A DNA stretch of 64,000 nt from Symbiodinium microadriaticum (GCA_001939145.1 LSRX01000715.1:91578-155577), one strand, 5' to 3'; positions 12,301-24,813 are shown, counted from the stretch's first letter. Notes: generated by a model from the sequence alone, not told the origin. A program made the numbers and translations.

Positions 12301-15300
12301 ATACCCAAATCGTAGAACCTGGAGCCCCTTGGCCTTAACACCAAGACCCCTCGTGCGGAAGCCGTCCCAAATGTAAAGCACTAATGGCTTCGTTGACGGC
12401 GTCCGCGCTGGTTCCAAAAACGGTGTTCGTGGCTGCAAAGTGCGTTGACCTGGAACCATGTAGTCAAGAGTCGGGTGGAGCCCGCTGTCCTCCAGTCGCC
12501 GGTTCGACAGAACAACAAGAGCGGCTGAAGTCTCGCCGCTGTTCAGTTGCTTCAGACCACAGACCAGAGAGTTCTGGCACCTGTCATATCAAAGCTCATC
12601 AAAAATCCAGTTAGGGTATGAAGGAACTATAGATCCGAAATCGTGCCTGGTCTAGTCGTTGTGCCGCCTCACGTATGCGCCCGAAGCCTATGGTCTCTGC
12701 AGCAACTGACTACGCAGGAATTTGGGAGTTGCTGACAATTGTAGGGCCGTAGCAAAGAATGCTTGGGTAGTAGGATGTAGTAGGATTTTCATATCAGGAC
12801 CCTTTGCGGCATGTGGACCCTAGATTGTAGAAACCCCCATTTCGGAAGGCCAGCTCTCCGAGACACCGGCTTGCTCTGAAATTTGATACAGGAGCCTCAG
12901 CAATCGAGCTCGTGTCGTTTATTTTGTGACGCGAAGGCACGAAGGGTCCAAGTAACCAAATAGATAGGGTTACAGTAATTCTTTCGTCAGGGCGTTGGTA
13001 GGTTTACAGGTTTCGCTCTACCATACATGACATAACATGTATCCTAAACTCTGCGCATGGTTCAAAATCATAGTATGTGTGTTGGCAGTGTAGGATGTTC
13101 AACCACACTTATAGTTGTAGCCTCTACACCCTTCTTTCCTAACTCTCGCCCTAAACCCCAACACTGAACCCTAAACCTTGAGATGTCCTGGATTTGGGTT
13201 TGGAGTTTAGGTCTTTGTAGCTTTATCTTCTGCTTGCTTGACCCTACCTTTGATCCTAGACACTCAGTTCTGGGATAATGAAGGGGGCATAAGCTACTAA
13301 TTCGTAGGGTTTGGGCCTACCGGTAGACCGCAAATCCTCAAAGCTCACAGGCGTGGCTCGTCGGTTCATCTCGGTAGATTGCCTTCTCTCTGAGCTATTC
13401 GAGCTCCATGTTTTCCGCGCATGAACAGGTTCCGTCTATGGCCATCCAATGAACCTACAACCTCAATGGCCAAAGCGCCAGTACTTGTGCACAGCCACTA
13501 TAACGGCAGGAGCTAAGTCTTGTCTAACCAGTCCGATTCCAGGACTGGATGCCAAGTTCCATACTTGAAACGATGGCTCTCATTCGCGTTATTGGTTTTA
13601 CTAGTTTGAGTTGATGCTGCTACTTGTATTTTGTTATTTTCCTGTTGCTCCTCCTGCGGCTCAAAAAATGGATATCATCCTGGACCAGAGAACCCTAAAA
13701 TGCGCAACCCTAAACCCTAAACCCCTACACCCTAAACCCCTGAACCCTAAACCCTAAGCCCCGAACTCTCCATGGCAAAACTCCGTAAAGCCACATTGCT
13801 GCGTGAATGATGGACCTCCACTCTGATCCCGGCCCAAAGACAGCTTGGGGTTCAGGGTTTGCGGCAGGGTCCATCTGGGGATCGAAACTCTTGCTGCTTA
13901 GGGCAGCTACCTATAGTTTCCATTGTTGTTCCATGTTGTGGTTTAACAAGTTTTTATCTCTAGGTATCTATAAGGTAACCCAAACAAAGGAGCTGCAATG
14001 CAGACTACCTGCACGTATACCCTATATCAATAATCATAACTTCCTGTTTTGTACCGTTTGGAGCTCCACAGGGAGGGTTTTGGATGATTGTCTGGTTTGA
14101 CCGCCTGTTCTAGGCTTGGTTGGAACGTCAACAACTCGGGCTGAGACCGTCGTAACGTGGATCTACATCTTCATACACAAAAAATTAGGGTTTAGGGTCT
14201 ATAGGACGGATCTTCAACACATGCGCTTCGCTGGCCAGCCATTGATGCCCAGTCTCTCGAAAGCTTACGGGCTAAGCTCTGGAGAAGCACCCCCTTCCTC
14301 AAGGAGGATCCCATCGAGAAATCAATAGGTGTTTCAGTACCCTAAACCCTAAACCCTGAACCCTCAACCCTACCCCTAAGGGTTATCAGTCTGTAGCCGA
14401 ATCTAGCCTAATCACCAATCAGGATCGAGTTCAACATCGTCAACACCTCTAACTGGACAGGGCTTGCTCCTGTAAGCCTTGCTACGTAATCTATCTATCC
14501 ATCCATCTATCTGTCTGTCTGCCTGTCTTTGTGACTGTTGGTCTATCTGCCTATATTAATGTGCGCAAATGCATACATGCACACATTATCTACATCTTCA
14601 ACAGTCGAGCTCCCTCAACATAAACTCAACAGCCTCCTCAACCTAATCTGGCAGTCGCGTTAATACCCTGATGCTGCCTAAACCCAGTTGCACCTTCAAG
14701 ACATCGTGCTTACGGTCTTTGGGTTTTTGAAGCCTTGCACAAGCCGTGGGCAAAAGCAGTACATCCTGCCCCCATACCAATCGTAATTAGAGTGGCCGTA
14801 AGGGCTACCTGTTGATTTACGTAAAACTGCACGTGCATTCCTAGTGTGACTCAGTGTCTGTTGGATTCCAGAGTGCTCGGATGATCTATCTTTGATGGTC
14901 CAGCCGAGCCAAAGCAAAGCTTTCGAGGGCACGTGGGTCATTACGGAGAGAAAACTTTTAGGCTCATCTGTTCGCCGTATACCATAAAGCTGTACGGAGT
15001 ATGGTAGGGGATCATGCCTTGCGTGCGGTTTGGCATGCCAACGGCATTTCAAGGATAAAGGAGTCGGCCTGCTCAAATTGCCCATCCTCGATTTACGAAA
15101 GCCCCAACAACCGCCAAACATTTCGTTTCAGAGCCAAGGCTGTCTCAATCAGATTCTGAATCAGGTTCTTCTGGAGGGTGAGCTTGCTGGTGGTCGCACC
15201 CATGGGCAGGCTCGCAAACTCCAGGAACGAAAGGCGCCGACAGGGAGAGTGCCAGCTCTTGGGAGGATCCCCAGCAGGAAAAAAAAACACGTTGCAATCT

Positions 15301-15540
15301 GACATGTAATTTTACCGTTAATTAGATGTTTTGGGATGACCATAATTACATGGGGCATGATTGGAGGCTAGGTTTACGGCTAACGGATTTGGGTTTTCGT
15401 CTGTGAGGGGGGGGGGGGGAGAGCCGCAGGAATCCTGTGCCCCGCATTCATGCGCAACCTCCGAGTCACATCATATTTTGGTAGGTTTGGGTAGACTCTT
15501 CTGTTAATGATCATGCAACAGCACAACCGAACATTGCCAA
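12301..15540. other. gene-poor block
   Basis: Telomere-like words at 13140-13180, 13690-13765 and 14340-14375, and a (CTAT/CTGT)n stretch near 14490-14530. The longest frame (14696-15121, minus) shows no recognisable domain. Nothing else is supportable. Confidence 0.55.
13909..14008 (-). mobile_element. MITE-A subfamily B copy, reversed
   Basis: Interior TGGTTTAAC...ATAAGGTAACCC in opposite orientation; ends CTACCTATAGTTTCC and GCAGACTAC. Confidence 0.5.
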
Positions 15541-16900
15541 AACATATAGTAAAGCGTAGTAACTATGGTGTATTATACTGCACGAAAACTTAACGTGATG
15601 TATCATGGTATAGCATAAAATATAATGCATAATAATGCCATATATAGTAATTATAGTACAATGTTTGACCACAGTCCAATCAAAGATACACTGTTAATGC
15701 TAAAACCGAGCGCAATCTCATTTGCCATATAACAGGAACACAACAGAGTATCGTATATTGGGAAAATGATGTAGCGCATATACTGTAATATAATTTTCTA
15801 CAGTATGATAAAAGAGAGCATAATTTAACAGAGTAGGATATGCGAGGTCGTAACATACATAAATGATGCAGGGCTGCCACACCCCCCCCTCCCCCCCCCA
15901 CCCCATGGTATTCCCNNNNNNNNNNNNNNNNNNNNNNNNNNNNNNNNNNNNNNNNNNNNNNNNNNNNNNNNNNNNNNNNNNNNNNNNNNNNNNNNNNNNN
16001 NNNNNNNNNNNNNNNNNNNNNNNNNNNNNNNNNNNNNNNNNNNNNNNNNNNNNNNNNNNNNNNNNNNNNNNNNNNNNNNNNNNNNNNNNNNNNNNNNNNN
16101 NNNNNNNNNNNNNNNNNNNNNNNNNNNNNNNNNNNNNNNNNNNNNNNNNNNNNNNNNNNNNNNNNNNNNNNNNNNNNNNNNNNNNNNNNNNNNNNNNNNN
16201 NNNNNNNNNNNNNNNNNNNNNNNNNNNNNNNNNNNNNNNNNGGGGTGGGTGGTTGCGCGGGAGCCGAGAGCATATATACATGCACATATAGTCCAGTATA
16301 AAATATCACGGTGTGGTGTGGCGGGGTGGGGCCGCTGGGCTGCGGCAGTATACGAAAACTGAAATTCGAAATGTAGCACAATACTATATAATAATATAGC
16401 ATAATGTGCTGTAATATGGTATAGAATCCTGTTGTTTAAAGATAGTACAGTGAAATGCAACATATTCTAGCGCGCTATGTTCTGATATCGTATCATACAC
16501 TGGCAAAATAAAGAAAGCCATGATATGATCAAATCTGATACAAGGTGTGGTAAGATACCAGATGGCATGGCAGAGTATAATGTGATACAGCATAGTACAA
16601 GATGATTCAATCTAATACAACATAGCACAATGTTCTACGATATAGCAGATTACAACATACGGCGATTCCCAATACAGTAGTATAACATAAATCTAAATTT
16701 CAGTACAATGTTATTTATATTGCTTTCAAAAGTTTGTGCTACAACATCGTACGTGGCGTGATGTAACGGAAGGTACGAATGCATAATAGAGCAGACTAGA
16801 CTAGAAGTAGAAAAGACGTGGAACAGAAACGGAATTCAAATAGAACAGACATAGAATAGAAGAATAATGTAGAATAGAAAATACCTCTTCTGTAGAATAG
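15540..16900. repeat. AT-rich island of degenerate pentamer-like repeats, interrupted by a gap
   Basis: Words such as ATAGTACAATG, TATGGTATAG and TAGAATAGAAG recur with drift on both sides of the assembly gap. It resembles the islands at 11.9 kb and 39.4 kb. No gene was seen. Confidence 0.6.
15916..16241. other. assembly gap (326 N)
   Basis: The gap is flanked on the left by C-rich sequence and on the right by G-rich sequence (CCCCCACCCC versus GGGGTGGGTGG), which may have blocked sequencing. ORFs spanning it are artefacts. Confidence 0.99.
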
Positions 16901-17340
16901 AAGATTTCCCGCTCTAGGACTGTTTGATGACAAGAAGTCACGCCCAACTCACGAACTACTTGTGCAACGTATTCCCGACATAGCCTGAAGGTAACTAGTT
17001 GTGTCCCGACTGTCCCTCGTTTGAACAGACCTCATCCTTTGTCAGATGCTTTGCATCTTTTGCCAAGGCAATTAGGTTGTGCTTCCTCCGAATCACAAAG
17101 GGGATCCTCATGTTAACAGCTGTGCGAATTATTCTGCTCCGGATGTCGCCAACGCGTTGGGGTTCCCTCCTTTCGTTTTGCGGGTCTGTTTATAAGATTG
17201 TAGCATCGCCCCTTCTCAATGTGTAGTAAAGAAAGTGTAGTAATGCTGGGCCAATACACTGCTTGAGGTTTGAGGCTCAAAATGGCAGGTCATTGCTGTA
17301 ATTCCGGATGGATAGGCATCTTTTCCGCTGCCCTAGACGA

Positions 17341-17446
17341 CTATAGAAGCCTAAATACTTAGCAGTCTTACTCCTTAGGTCTCCTTATTATAACTTTACA
17401 CTATACAGGAGCTCAAAAAGCTCTATTCTAATTATTGAGGCCTATA
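17341..17446. mobile_element. MITE-F copy
   Basis: CTATAGAAGCCTAAATACT and ATTATTGAGGCCTATAC ends; inner CTATTCTAATTATT motif. Confidence 0.55.
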
Positions 17447-18241
17447 CATTCACTCCGGAATCTCAGGGCTTTGCTCGCCTTTACAAGTACTCCGCAACCG
17501 TTGCAGCTCTTCAGCAGTAAGCCGTAAGCCCTAGCGTCGCAGCACATGACGCAAAGAGGGTGGATCCTGTATGTTCGTCTGGTCAACTAAGCAACTCTCT
17601 TCTAAACCAACGGGTGGATGGTGCCAGGTCTGATTATTCATTACTTTACAGACACGCTTCAGCGACGCACACCACGAGCCTGCAAATTTCAGTTCATGGT
17701 TCAGGTTGTTTGGTGGCCGTGTAGGGTATTGGTATGTTCTTCACCTGCGAGACCCATGTTTTCCCGTTCGAGTTTGTGGCTTTAGGGTTTATACGGAGCT
17801 TCACGGTTGATTATGGCATTAGGGTTTATAGGGCTCTCAGGAATTACAAAGGTAATTAGGCTGTACAGTATGTATTGTGCACTTCAGGCACAGGGTTGTG
17901 CTGTCGGAAGTTGTGCCAAACCAAGCCCATGCTTAGACGAGTCAGATCGTTTCGAGGTCGGAACTCTTGTTGTCACTTTTTGGCTATCTTCCAACAAGAT
18001 CGAGCAGAACACCCTGTTCGACACGACACGCACTTTGGTTGTTAGGTGAGATGTGGTTGTTAGGTACATTGTCACGTTGTATCTTCCAAGCTGGACAAGA
18101 CCCCCTATATACATGCTTGCTTGCTAGCTTAAAGACTTACAGAAACAAGGACCCACGCGTGTAGTACACTTTTCCTACTAGCGATCTTGATTTTTCTTAC
18201 AATGTAGCGGACTTCAATATCCTTTTTGAACTTAATTATTG

Positions 18242-18474
18242 CAGGCCCTGCATTTGTGTGGAGGCGGCCTTCTCGCAACCGTGCGCTTCCTCACAGTGCC
18301 TCGTGTCTTCCAAAGCTCGCTGCATGATTGCGGCTGAGCTATCTTGCCGTCGGATGTTGGAAAGACTGAAAGTCTGTGCTCCAGCGGATGAACGTGCAAC
18401 AAGAGGGGGTCGGAAAATGTACGTATTTGGCAACAGACCATGCAATATGTATATATATATATATATGTATACAT

Positions 18475-18514
<40 letters not shown>

Positions 18515-18636
18515 TTTTGCAGTTCAAGGAGCCTGCAGCGCAGAGAAGCCTCTGTGGGAATACTGGTGGGCATCTTATGGCTTCTCTTGTTATCTCCAAA
18601 GCTTCTGGGGAGACATGCATTGTCCTAAAGCCCTGA
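18242..18636 (+). CDS. candidate two-exon gene (low confidence)
   Basis: An acceptor-like TTATTGCAG ends at 18241. The following frame (CVEAAFSQPCASSQ..., CAPADERATRGGRK) is open to a donor-like GTACGT at about 18419. A TA-repeat intron of about 104 bases ends with TGTTTTTTGCAG at 18522. Two frames after it are open: one reads FKEPAAQRSLCGNTGGHL to a stop at 18636, and the other gives a hydrophobic, membrane-like segment (VGILVGILWLLLLSPKLLG). No family is recognised and the upstream exons are unknown. It could be chance. Confidence 0.22.
18446..18511. repeat. (TA)n microsatellite
   Basis: Two TA runs separated by ACACAC; inside the proposed intron of the 18.2 kb candidate gene. Confidence 0.9.
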
Positions 18637-19002
18637 ATCCTACCTGAACCATGAATCCCAAACCGTAAACACCTAGGGCCTATAGGGTTTATAGGGTTGA
18701 GCTATGTTAAGCCCCAAACTCTAAACCCTCAACCCCGGAAGCCCTTAAGGCCAAGGCAGCTCGAGAGAGAGAGCGAGCCGGGGCCGGCGACTGCGTGGGG
18801 TGATCCCATTGGAAGAGACCGGGCCGGATCTCCTCGAAGAGACCTGCACGTCCTTGCTTACAAAAAAGCATCCGCTGATGGGAGGGTGCCGTGGGGGGCT
18901 CATTGAGGCGTTCCCCTTAAGTGTCCACTGATGTTCCTGTCTGCGGCTTTTCACCAATCTCCAAGGTAAGATCCTAAAGGGTCACCCGAAAAACAAGCCA
19001 CA

Positions 19003-19403
19003 ATGGAGACTGCAGGAAGTGTGTGTCATGAAGAGCAGATGCAGTCCCGAGGTTGCCCAAGATGTCCGGAGCTGCTCTATTTCTGCGCTACCACAAGTAA
19101 GTTTAGCGCCGTCCGCGCACGCACCGCTAGTCCGACTTATCGAATAGAAAGTCCCGACTCAACACCACCGGGTCGTACCTGCCTCCCCACATGTTTGGCA
19201 TGTGCTATACACCTGATTTCACCCTGCTTTTGTGATTTCTTCGTTCTGCAGTCGAGTTTGATTGCGGGCCGCATGTAATCTGCTGCTTCGCCAACAACAC
19301 CCGGAAACGCGATGCCACGAGTCGAATAGGGCCTTCCCAGCTGAGCCGCGTAGCGACGCTTCCCTCTAGCTGGGCTCAGAGTATTTGGCATTTGGCATCC
19401 TGA
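19003..19403 (+). CDS. candidate two-exon gene, about 81 residues (low confidence)
   Basis: ATG 19003 opens METAGSVCHEEQMQSRGCP... to a consensus-like donor (CCACAA|GTAAGT) at 19097. An intron of 155 bases ends with a pyrimidine-rich acceptor TTCTTCGTTCTGCAG at 19251. With phase 1 carried over, the next exon is open for 49 codons (EFDCGPHVICCFANNTRK...) to TGA 19401-19403. The matching phase and good splice signals support it. The protein is Cys-rich and not recognised. More exons may lie on either side (for example CCAAG|GTAAG near 18963 and an AG-bounded block at 19537-19594). Confidence 0.3.
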
Positions 19404-19536
19404 TCCGTGGGCCTTGTCTTGGCCCCTCCAGTTGGTGGCGATGTTCGGGCGTGCCTTGGGTTGCAAGGAAGCGTCCTGGACTTTTGAGATGTTTCGGATG
19501 TTGTGACATATTGAGTGTGCCCAATATGTTTACAGG

Positions 19537-19594
19537 AAGCATTGTCTGGTGCGCCACCGAGAAGAGTCAGATGATTGGATGAACTCCATGCTCA
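19537..19594 (+). CDS. candidate short exon (low confidence)
   Basis: The block is bounded by GTTTACAG on the left and CTCAG|GTTT on the right, and encodes a protein-like segment (KHCLVRHREESDDWMNSML) without a stop. It could belong to the same gene as the 19003-19403 exons. Evidence is only the splice-like ends and composition. Confidence 0.18.
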
Positions 19595-19777
19595 GGTTTG
19601 GCGGTTCAGCGTGTAGCGATAGCGAGGGCTTCTGTGGGATTTGCTCTGGAGGGCATCGGACGAAATTTGAAGCCAGTCACTCCCATACTGGAAGGTCTTC
19701 CTACGCGGTGTGTTGTTCTAAATGGGGGCTGGCTGGCTCTCATGGTGCCATAGAGTCGTGCACTCAGACATGTGTAG

Positions 19778-19906
19778 AATATATATATATATATACATGC
19801 ATGCATGCATGCATGCATGCATGCATGCATGCATGCATGCATGCATGCATGCATGCATGCATGCATGCATGCATGCATGCATACATACATACATACATAC
19901 ATACAT
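19778..19906. repeat. (AT)n-(ATGC)n-(ATAC)n compound microsatellite
   Basis: The central ATGC run (about 19797-19881) is self-complementary and could extrude as a cruciform. It is followed by ATAC units. Confidence 0.9.
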
Positions 19907-20333
19907 ATGACTGATGTCATGTGTAAGGGTCTCTCTTGATACTTCTCGTCTCTCCATGGGCATCAACATTTCCATACCCGAAATGCGGGATTTCTGCGTG
20001 TGTTCGTGTGCTCAAATCAAGGGTTCGAGTAGATGTAAATGTGAGCTTCAAGAGTGTGTGGTATCCGGGAATTGGAGATTTTGGGTGTAGTGTTCGGCGG
20101 GGGCTCAAAGTTAGCCGAGTTGCACTGAAGTGCCTAGGCCACAGAACTTCAATCAGACTTCATCAAGTCCCACATTCCAGATCTCTCAGCAAGCTCCGCT
20201 TGCAAATCCCAGATTCCATCATAAACATTTCAACGAATCATATTTTGATTGAGCGGCAACATGGAGCCCTGATAATTCGTACTTGGGGCATAGACTTTGA
20301 TCTGGAAGCTGATGTTTAGGCGAGGTAACGTCT

Positions 20334-20398
20334 GGGGATTACTTTATAGGATTCTAAGTAGGAACCACAAAAAGGAACTGCTTAGGAGCCTATGGGTA
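20334..20398 (+). mobile_element. MITE-A copy, right part only
   Basis: GGGATTACTTTATAGGATTC through CTTAGGAGCCTATGGGTA. The left inverted repeat is missing. Confidence 0.65.
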
Positions 20399-20687
20399 GG
20401 GCGTAGGGATGCAAGCGGCGCAGGAAGACTCCACGAGTGCAATCAGAGATTTCTCGGTAGGGGAGCCAGCGTCGAATGCTGTTGAAACTGTTAGTTTCTG
20501 AATGCCCTGCACAAGTCGTGAAGTTTCCCTAGAATTAGACCCTAAACCCTAAACCCTACCTGCAGAACAGGGCCTATAAACAAAAAACACCTACCTCAGG
20601 ACTTTTCAAGAAAAGGGATCCGAACGAGCCACAAGTCGGGGGCCTCAGAGGGTGTGAACGCGGCCTCTGCCTGATATGCTTGACCAA

Positions 20688-20796
20688 TATAGGGGCCTTA
20701 CAGTAATAATTACCTATAGTAGTTTGGGGGTTCCTTATTGCAGTTATAGTACAGTGGACCCCAAAATCCTATTCTGCTTATTAAGAAGGGCCTATA
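20688..20796. mobile_element. MITE-F copy
   Basis: TATAGGGGCCTTACAGTAAT and TTATTAAGAAGGGCCTATA ends with interior GGACCCCAAAATCCTATTC. Confidence 0.65.
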
Positions 20797-21363
20797 TATT
20801 GCACTCTGCCCAGAAGCTTCGAAGAGCTTCGGGCAAGCTAGCTGAGAGGCGACATGGGTGATGTAGTGCGCACACATGGTGAACTGTCGAATTTAAGTTG
20901 CTAGCGATCCATTATGTTTGTTGAGCCCGAAAGTCCAAGCGTCGCAGACCGAACAGCAGAATGATGACCCTAATTTGATGGCTGGTTACTCAAATCAGCG
21001 AAATACTGCTTGATGGCGACGTCGGCACAGAACTATCGGCTCCGAACACCAGCATTCCGAAAGTCAGCGGGCACAATCTTCAAACAGGAAACTTACAGGC
21101 GGCCCTGAAGTTTGGTCAGCCCCCACGCGGGTAGATATGTTACCGCATGTTGTACGTTTAGTAGGGCTAGTTGCTTTTAAGTCTCAAGATGAATCGTGTA
21201 TTCTAGTCACCTAGTCTTTTACCGATGTGGAGACTCCGCTTGCAGGCAGTGCAGAATTTAGGATCATCGGGTTTAGGGTTGCAAGCTACTTGGGTTGTGG
21301 ACGCCGTCGGCTTATCCTAGCACCTCCTGGAGCCCCGCTACACTCACGCCTTCTCCGAGGTTG

Positions 21364-21475
21364 ACTACTGTTGATGGTACAAATCCTGCATTGCCTTATA
21401 AGGACCCTAAACTATGGGAAGTATGGTATATCCCCTATTATGGGTAACGCAGGATTTATATCATCAGCCGTAGTA
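21364..21475. mobile_element. MITE-E copy
   Basis: CTACTGTTGATGGTACAAAT and ATTTATATCATCAGCCGTAG arms around AATCCTGCATTGCC / GTAACGCAGGATT. Confidence 0.7.
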
Positions 21476-22490
21476 TACGCACCAGCTCAGCTTTCAGTCT
21501 CCTGCTAGGTGCACAAGGTTAAACTCCCTGACCAGCCTTCGGCGATGTACTTTGACAAGGCCGCCTGGACTGAATCGTTCTGCAAACTCAGGGGTGATAT
21601 CCGCTCCCTTCCCTTGTGTTTTTCAGGCTAGATCCCTGAATCCGGGAGCTGCAAGCAACTTCGGGGAACTTCTCAATGCTGCTTGCATCTGAAACGTGCT
21701 CGGTGTATGCCGGCTTTGGTTGGCGTGCCTCGTGATTTAGCGCGTGACTCCTAGGGATATCGACATATGGTTCATAAAAGTTGAGACTTCATCATTCCCA
21801 GAGATGCTTTCATTGAGACGGCGTCCATTTACTTATTCTCAGGAGTTTGCTGCCCGAAGCTGCTGGCAGTCACTCCATTGAAGATGTGCGGGCAGCATGC
21901 TGCTGACCCACCTGACCCCAGAACCATAGCCCTGCTCCAACTGGACAACAACTAAGGAAACTTGTTAATTACATTGAGTTGCCTGTTTCATTTTCCTTTG
22001 CACAACCAAAGGACCAGCCGTCCGCTAAGTCCGCTAAGTATTTTGATAAAGCCGCCTGGACTTTGCAATCAAGTTCGTCCGCTTGGGCTTTAGATTTGCG
22101 CCAAAGGTCGATTGTAAGTATTGTGATTCTGAGTATCAGTGTTTTTCTGTGGTCTACCCGAATCGATAAGTCATGTTAAAAACATGTCTCAGATGGCGTC
22201 GACATTCAATCCCGTTTCATGTCGATCCACGGACGAACGCCCACAACAGCTCCAAACGACGACAAAAAACAAGTGCATGACAAAGTTACCAGATTCTGAA
22301 CATCACTCCATAGATGCGTGGAGCTCTTGGCATAACCGTAAGCCGTGGACCTAGCACCTAGCCAAACAAGACATTACAGGAGAAGGGGCGTTGGCGAGAG
22401 AGGGGCAAGGAGCACCTGGAGGAGGCCGGCTGGGTTCGAGGCTTTACCCTCGTAAGGTTTAGGGTTTTAGGGTTTAGGGTTTAGGGTAAA

Positions 22491-22575
22491 GGGTAAGTAG
22501 TTCCTCTTTGTGGTTTTATATGCAGAATCCTATAGGCTAATCCCAAAAAGGAACCCACTTAGGGGCCTATTGGGT
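22491..22575 (-). mobile_element. MITE-A copy, reversed, left end worn
   Basis: GTAGTTCCTCTTTGTGG, AGAATCCTATAGGCTAATCCC and CTTAGGGGCCTATTGGGTA. Confidence 0.65.
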
Positions 22576-22918
22576 AGTTTTGTGACGAAGCCATTGGACT
22601 CAGCGGCTTCAGGGTTTACGGGATTTAGGTTTGTAGTTTAGGTCCTGGGTGTCGAGAGTTCAGCGTTGTCGCCCAGTTTTTAGGGCTACAGCCGTTCAGC
22701 TTTTCATGGTTACATCTATTTGTTAAAGCGCCGATCCTTATATCCCGATTGACGGAATGCCTAGCCTTGTCTTAAGCCCTAAATCCCAAATTTAAACAAG
22801 CCCGAGCTTCCAGAAGTCGAAGCTGTCTCTCCCCGGAGCGTTTTTTTCTGCATCCTGAATCGTGCGAAATCTCCCAGATGAAGCCTCCAGGGCCCTGGAA
22901 GTCGTCAGGAAAAGGTTA

Positions 22919-23007
22919 CCCATAGGCCCCTAAGTAGTCCCTTTTTGGGATTACCTTATAGGATTCTAAATATGAACCATAAAAGGAACTACTTAGGGGC
23001 CTATGGG
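22919..23007 (+). mobile_element. MITE-A reference copy
   Basis: CCCATAGGCCCCTAAGTAG and its complement CTACTTAGGGGCCTATGGG form about 28 bp inverted ends. TA lies on both sides (22917-22918 and 23008-23009), as expected for a Tc1/mariner-type target duplication. Confidence 0.85.
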
Positions 23008-23283
23008 TAAGAAGCGCTCAAGCCTATTGACATTTCTTAGCAAAGTCTCGACAAACCTTGAAAATGCAGCCTCAGGCCTAATCCAATCCTCCCAGAAGGT
23101 TCCACAACCCTTCGAAGCCAAACCTGAGGACGATCAGCAGAAATGAACATGCAACAAAAAAGTCGACCAACAGAGATCCTGGGTTAGACCAACGAGTCGG
23201 AGACAGTGCGACAGAACTACTCTTTGCTATCCGGGTCCGACGCTGGTTGCCCAGTACTTCGTTCTGCTTACGTCTTGCTAACC

Positions 23284-23372
23284 CCAGGGCTCCAAGTATG
23301 CAAATAGTACCTAATTTGGAGTCTAAAGTCTGTAAAAAGTACCTTTTTTGTGCCTATTTGGAGCCCCAGGGG
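23284..23372 (-). mobile_element. MITE-B copy
   Basis: CAGGGCTCCAAGTATGC to TTTGGAGCCCCAGG inverted ends; interior CTAAAGTCTGTAAAAAGTACC. Confidence 0.7.
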
Positions 23373-23485
23373 AACGCTTAGTCAGGTTTTATCAGGGCTT
23401 AGGACGCAGACCAGGCGGTTCCATGAGGAGTGGCGTCCCTGACTTCTACGAAATCCGCTGCTGTTGTTTCTAGCTTCAGAGATGC

Positions 23486-23572
23486 CCTGGGGCTCCAAAT
23501 AGCCCAAAGTAGGTACTTTTTACAGACTTTAGACCCCAAAGTAGGTACTATTTGTATACTTGGAGCCCTAGG
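23486..23572 (+). mobile_element. MITE-B copy, opposite orientation
   Basis: CTGGGGCTCCAAATAGCCC to TTGGAGCCCTAGGG. Lies about 110 bases after an inverted sister copy. Confidence 0.7.
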
Positions 23573-24585
23573 GATGAGGGTGATCGGATCCTGGCTCTCT
23601 TATCCGGAACCTATATAGGGTCTAGGCTTTAGGGGTTGAGGGTTTAGGGGTTTAGGGTTTTAGGGCTTAGGGGTTTAGGGCTTTAGGGTTTAGGGTTTAG
23701 GGTTTAGCTGTGCTGTATGAGCTCCAAACACACCAAACCTCAATCCCTCAGCCGAACTCTACGCTATAAGCTTCAAGCTTGCATGTTTTAGCCTGCTATC
23801 CGAGACTCTGACCCAAATCCCGAATTCTAGATCTATCGCCTACACCGCAGCCCTAAACCCTAAACCCCTATAAACCTTAGAAGCCGCACACCTTCGGGAT
23901 TCGGGCCTTTAGGTTAAGACTTGAGGGCTTTAGACTTTGGATTTCATGGCTATTGGTGGGAGTGGGGCGTGTCAAGATGATAGACAAGGTTCAGCCCGAG
24001 GGGTGGAGGATGATGGAGTAAGCTTAAGTTGGATTTCTCAGATTACTTAAAATAGAAGGGTAATCCCTGCAACGCTCCCCGAATCTCCTCAACTCCCAAA
24101 AAAAAACCTTGTTTTCCGACAACTCTGATACATCCAAGAAAGCCTGGAGACACACCAGGAGGAGACAGCGCTGCCTCCCCCTCCATCCATGGGCTCAGCC
24201 GCGGCCGCAGCCACAGTGGCTAGGGATTTGGGGCTTATAAGGGCTTAAGGATTTTGGGCGTTTGGTCGAGGGGTTAAGGGTTTTGTCAAGGAGTGATGTC
24301 ATATTTGTATATGCTTAGTAGGTTCCCTGTGCCAAGCTTGTTTTAGAGCATTTCCGAGCTTGTTCCGAGTTGGGTGTCTCTCAGCACCCCAAGGGCCTAC
24401 CTCATTAAAGCAACGGGTCGTTTGGGCATAATTTCCCATGGTCCTTTCGGTGACCACTGCCGGAGCTAGTAGGGGAAGAGCAGGAGAGAGGATCGCCCGG
24501 TCGTTTTGGAATCCGAAACTTTTCTTGGGGTTTCCGAGATTGGATTGAGGGCAGCTTATTACCCATATAAGACTCTTCTATTCGT

Positions 24586-24703
24586 AGTACCCTGATCGAA
24601 TTCCTATAGAAACCCTTCTAAACCCATTTAAGGAGCCCCTAAACAGTACCCTGATAGAAACCCTATAGAAACCCTTATAAACCCCTTTAAGGAACCCCTA
24701 AAC
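24586..24703. repeat. two-unit 59 bp tandem repeat
   Basis: The unit starts AGTACCCTGAT and ends CCCCTAAAC. The second copy has only a few substitutions. Confidence 0.85.
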
Positions 24704-24813
24704 ACCCTGAATGACGTCGGAAGGTCCCAAGGCCAGAAGCTTCAGACTCTTTGTTGCGATGCTGGGCACTTCCTGAGGTGACGACACCACCTGAAAAGAA
24801 GGAGGAGAAGAAA

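Noticed and set aside
14696-15121. 141-residue frame on the minus strand
   Set aside because: It is free of obvious repeats, but shows no recognisable domain or splice context, and a frame of this length is expected by chance in 64 kb.
15680-16463. ORFs of 140-240 residues across the N gap
   Set aside because: Most of their length is unknown sequence, and the flanks are AT-rich repeats.
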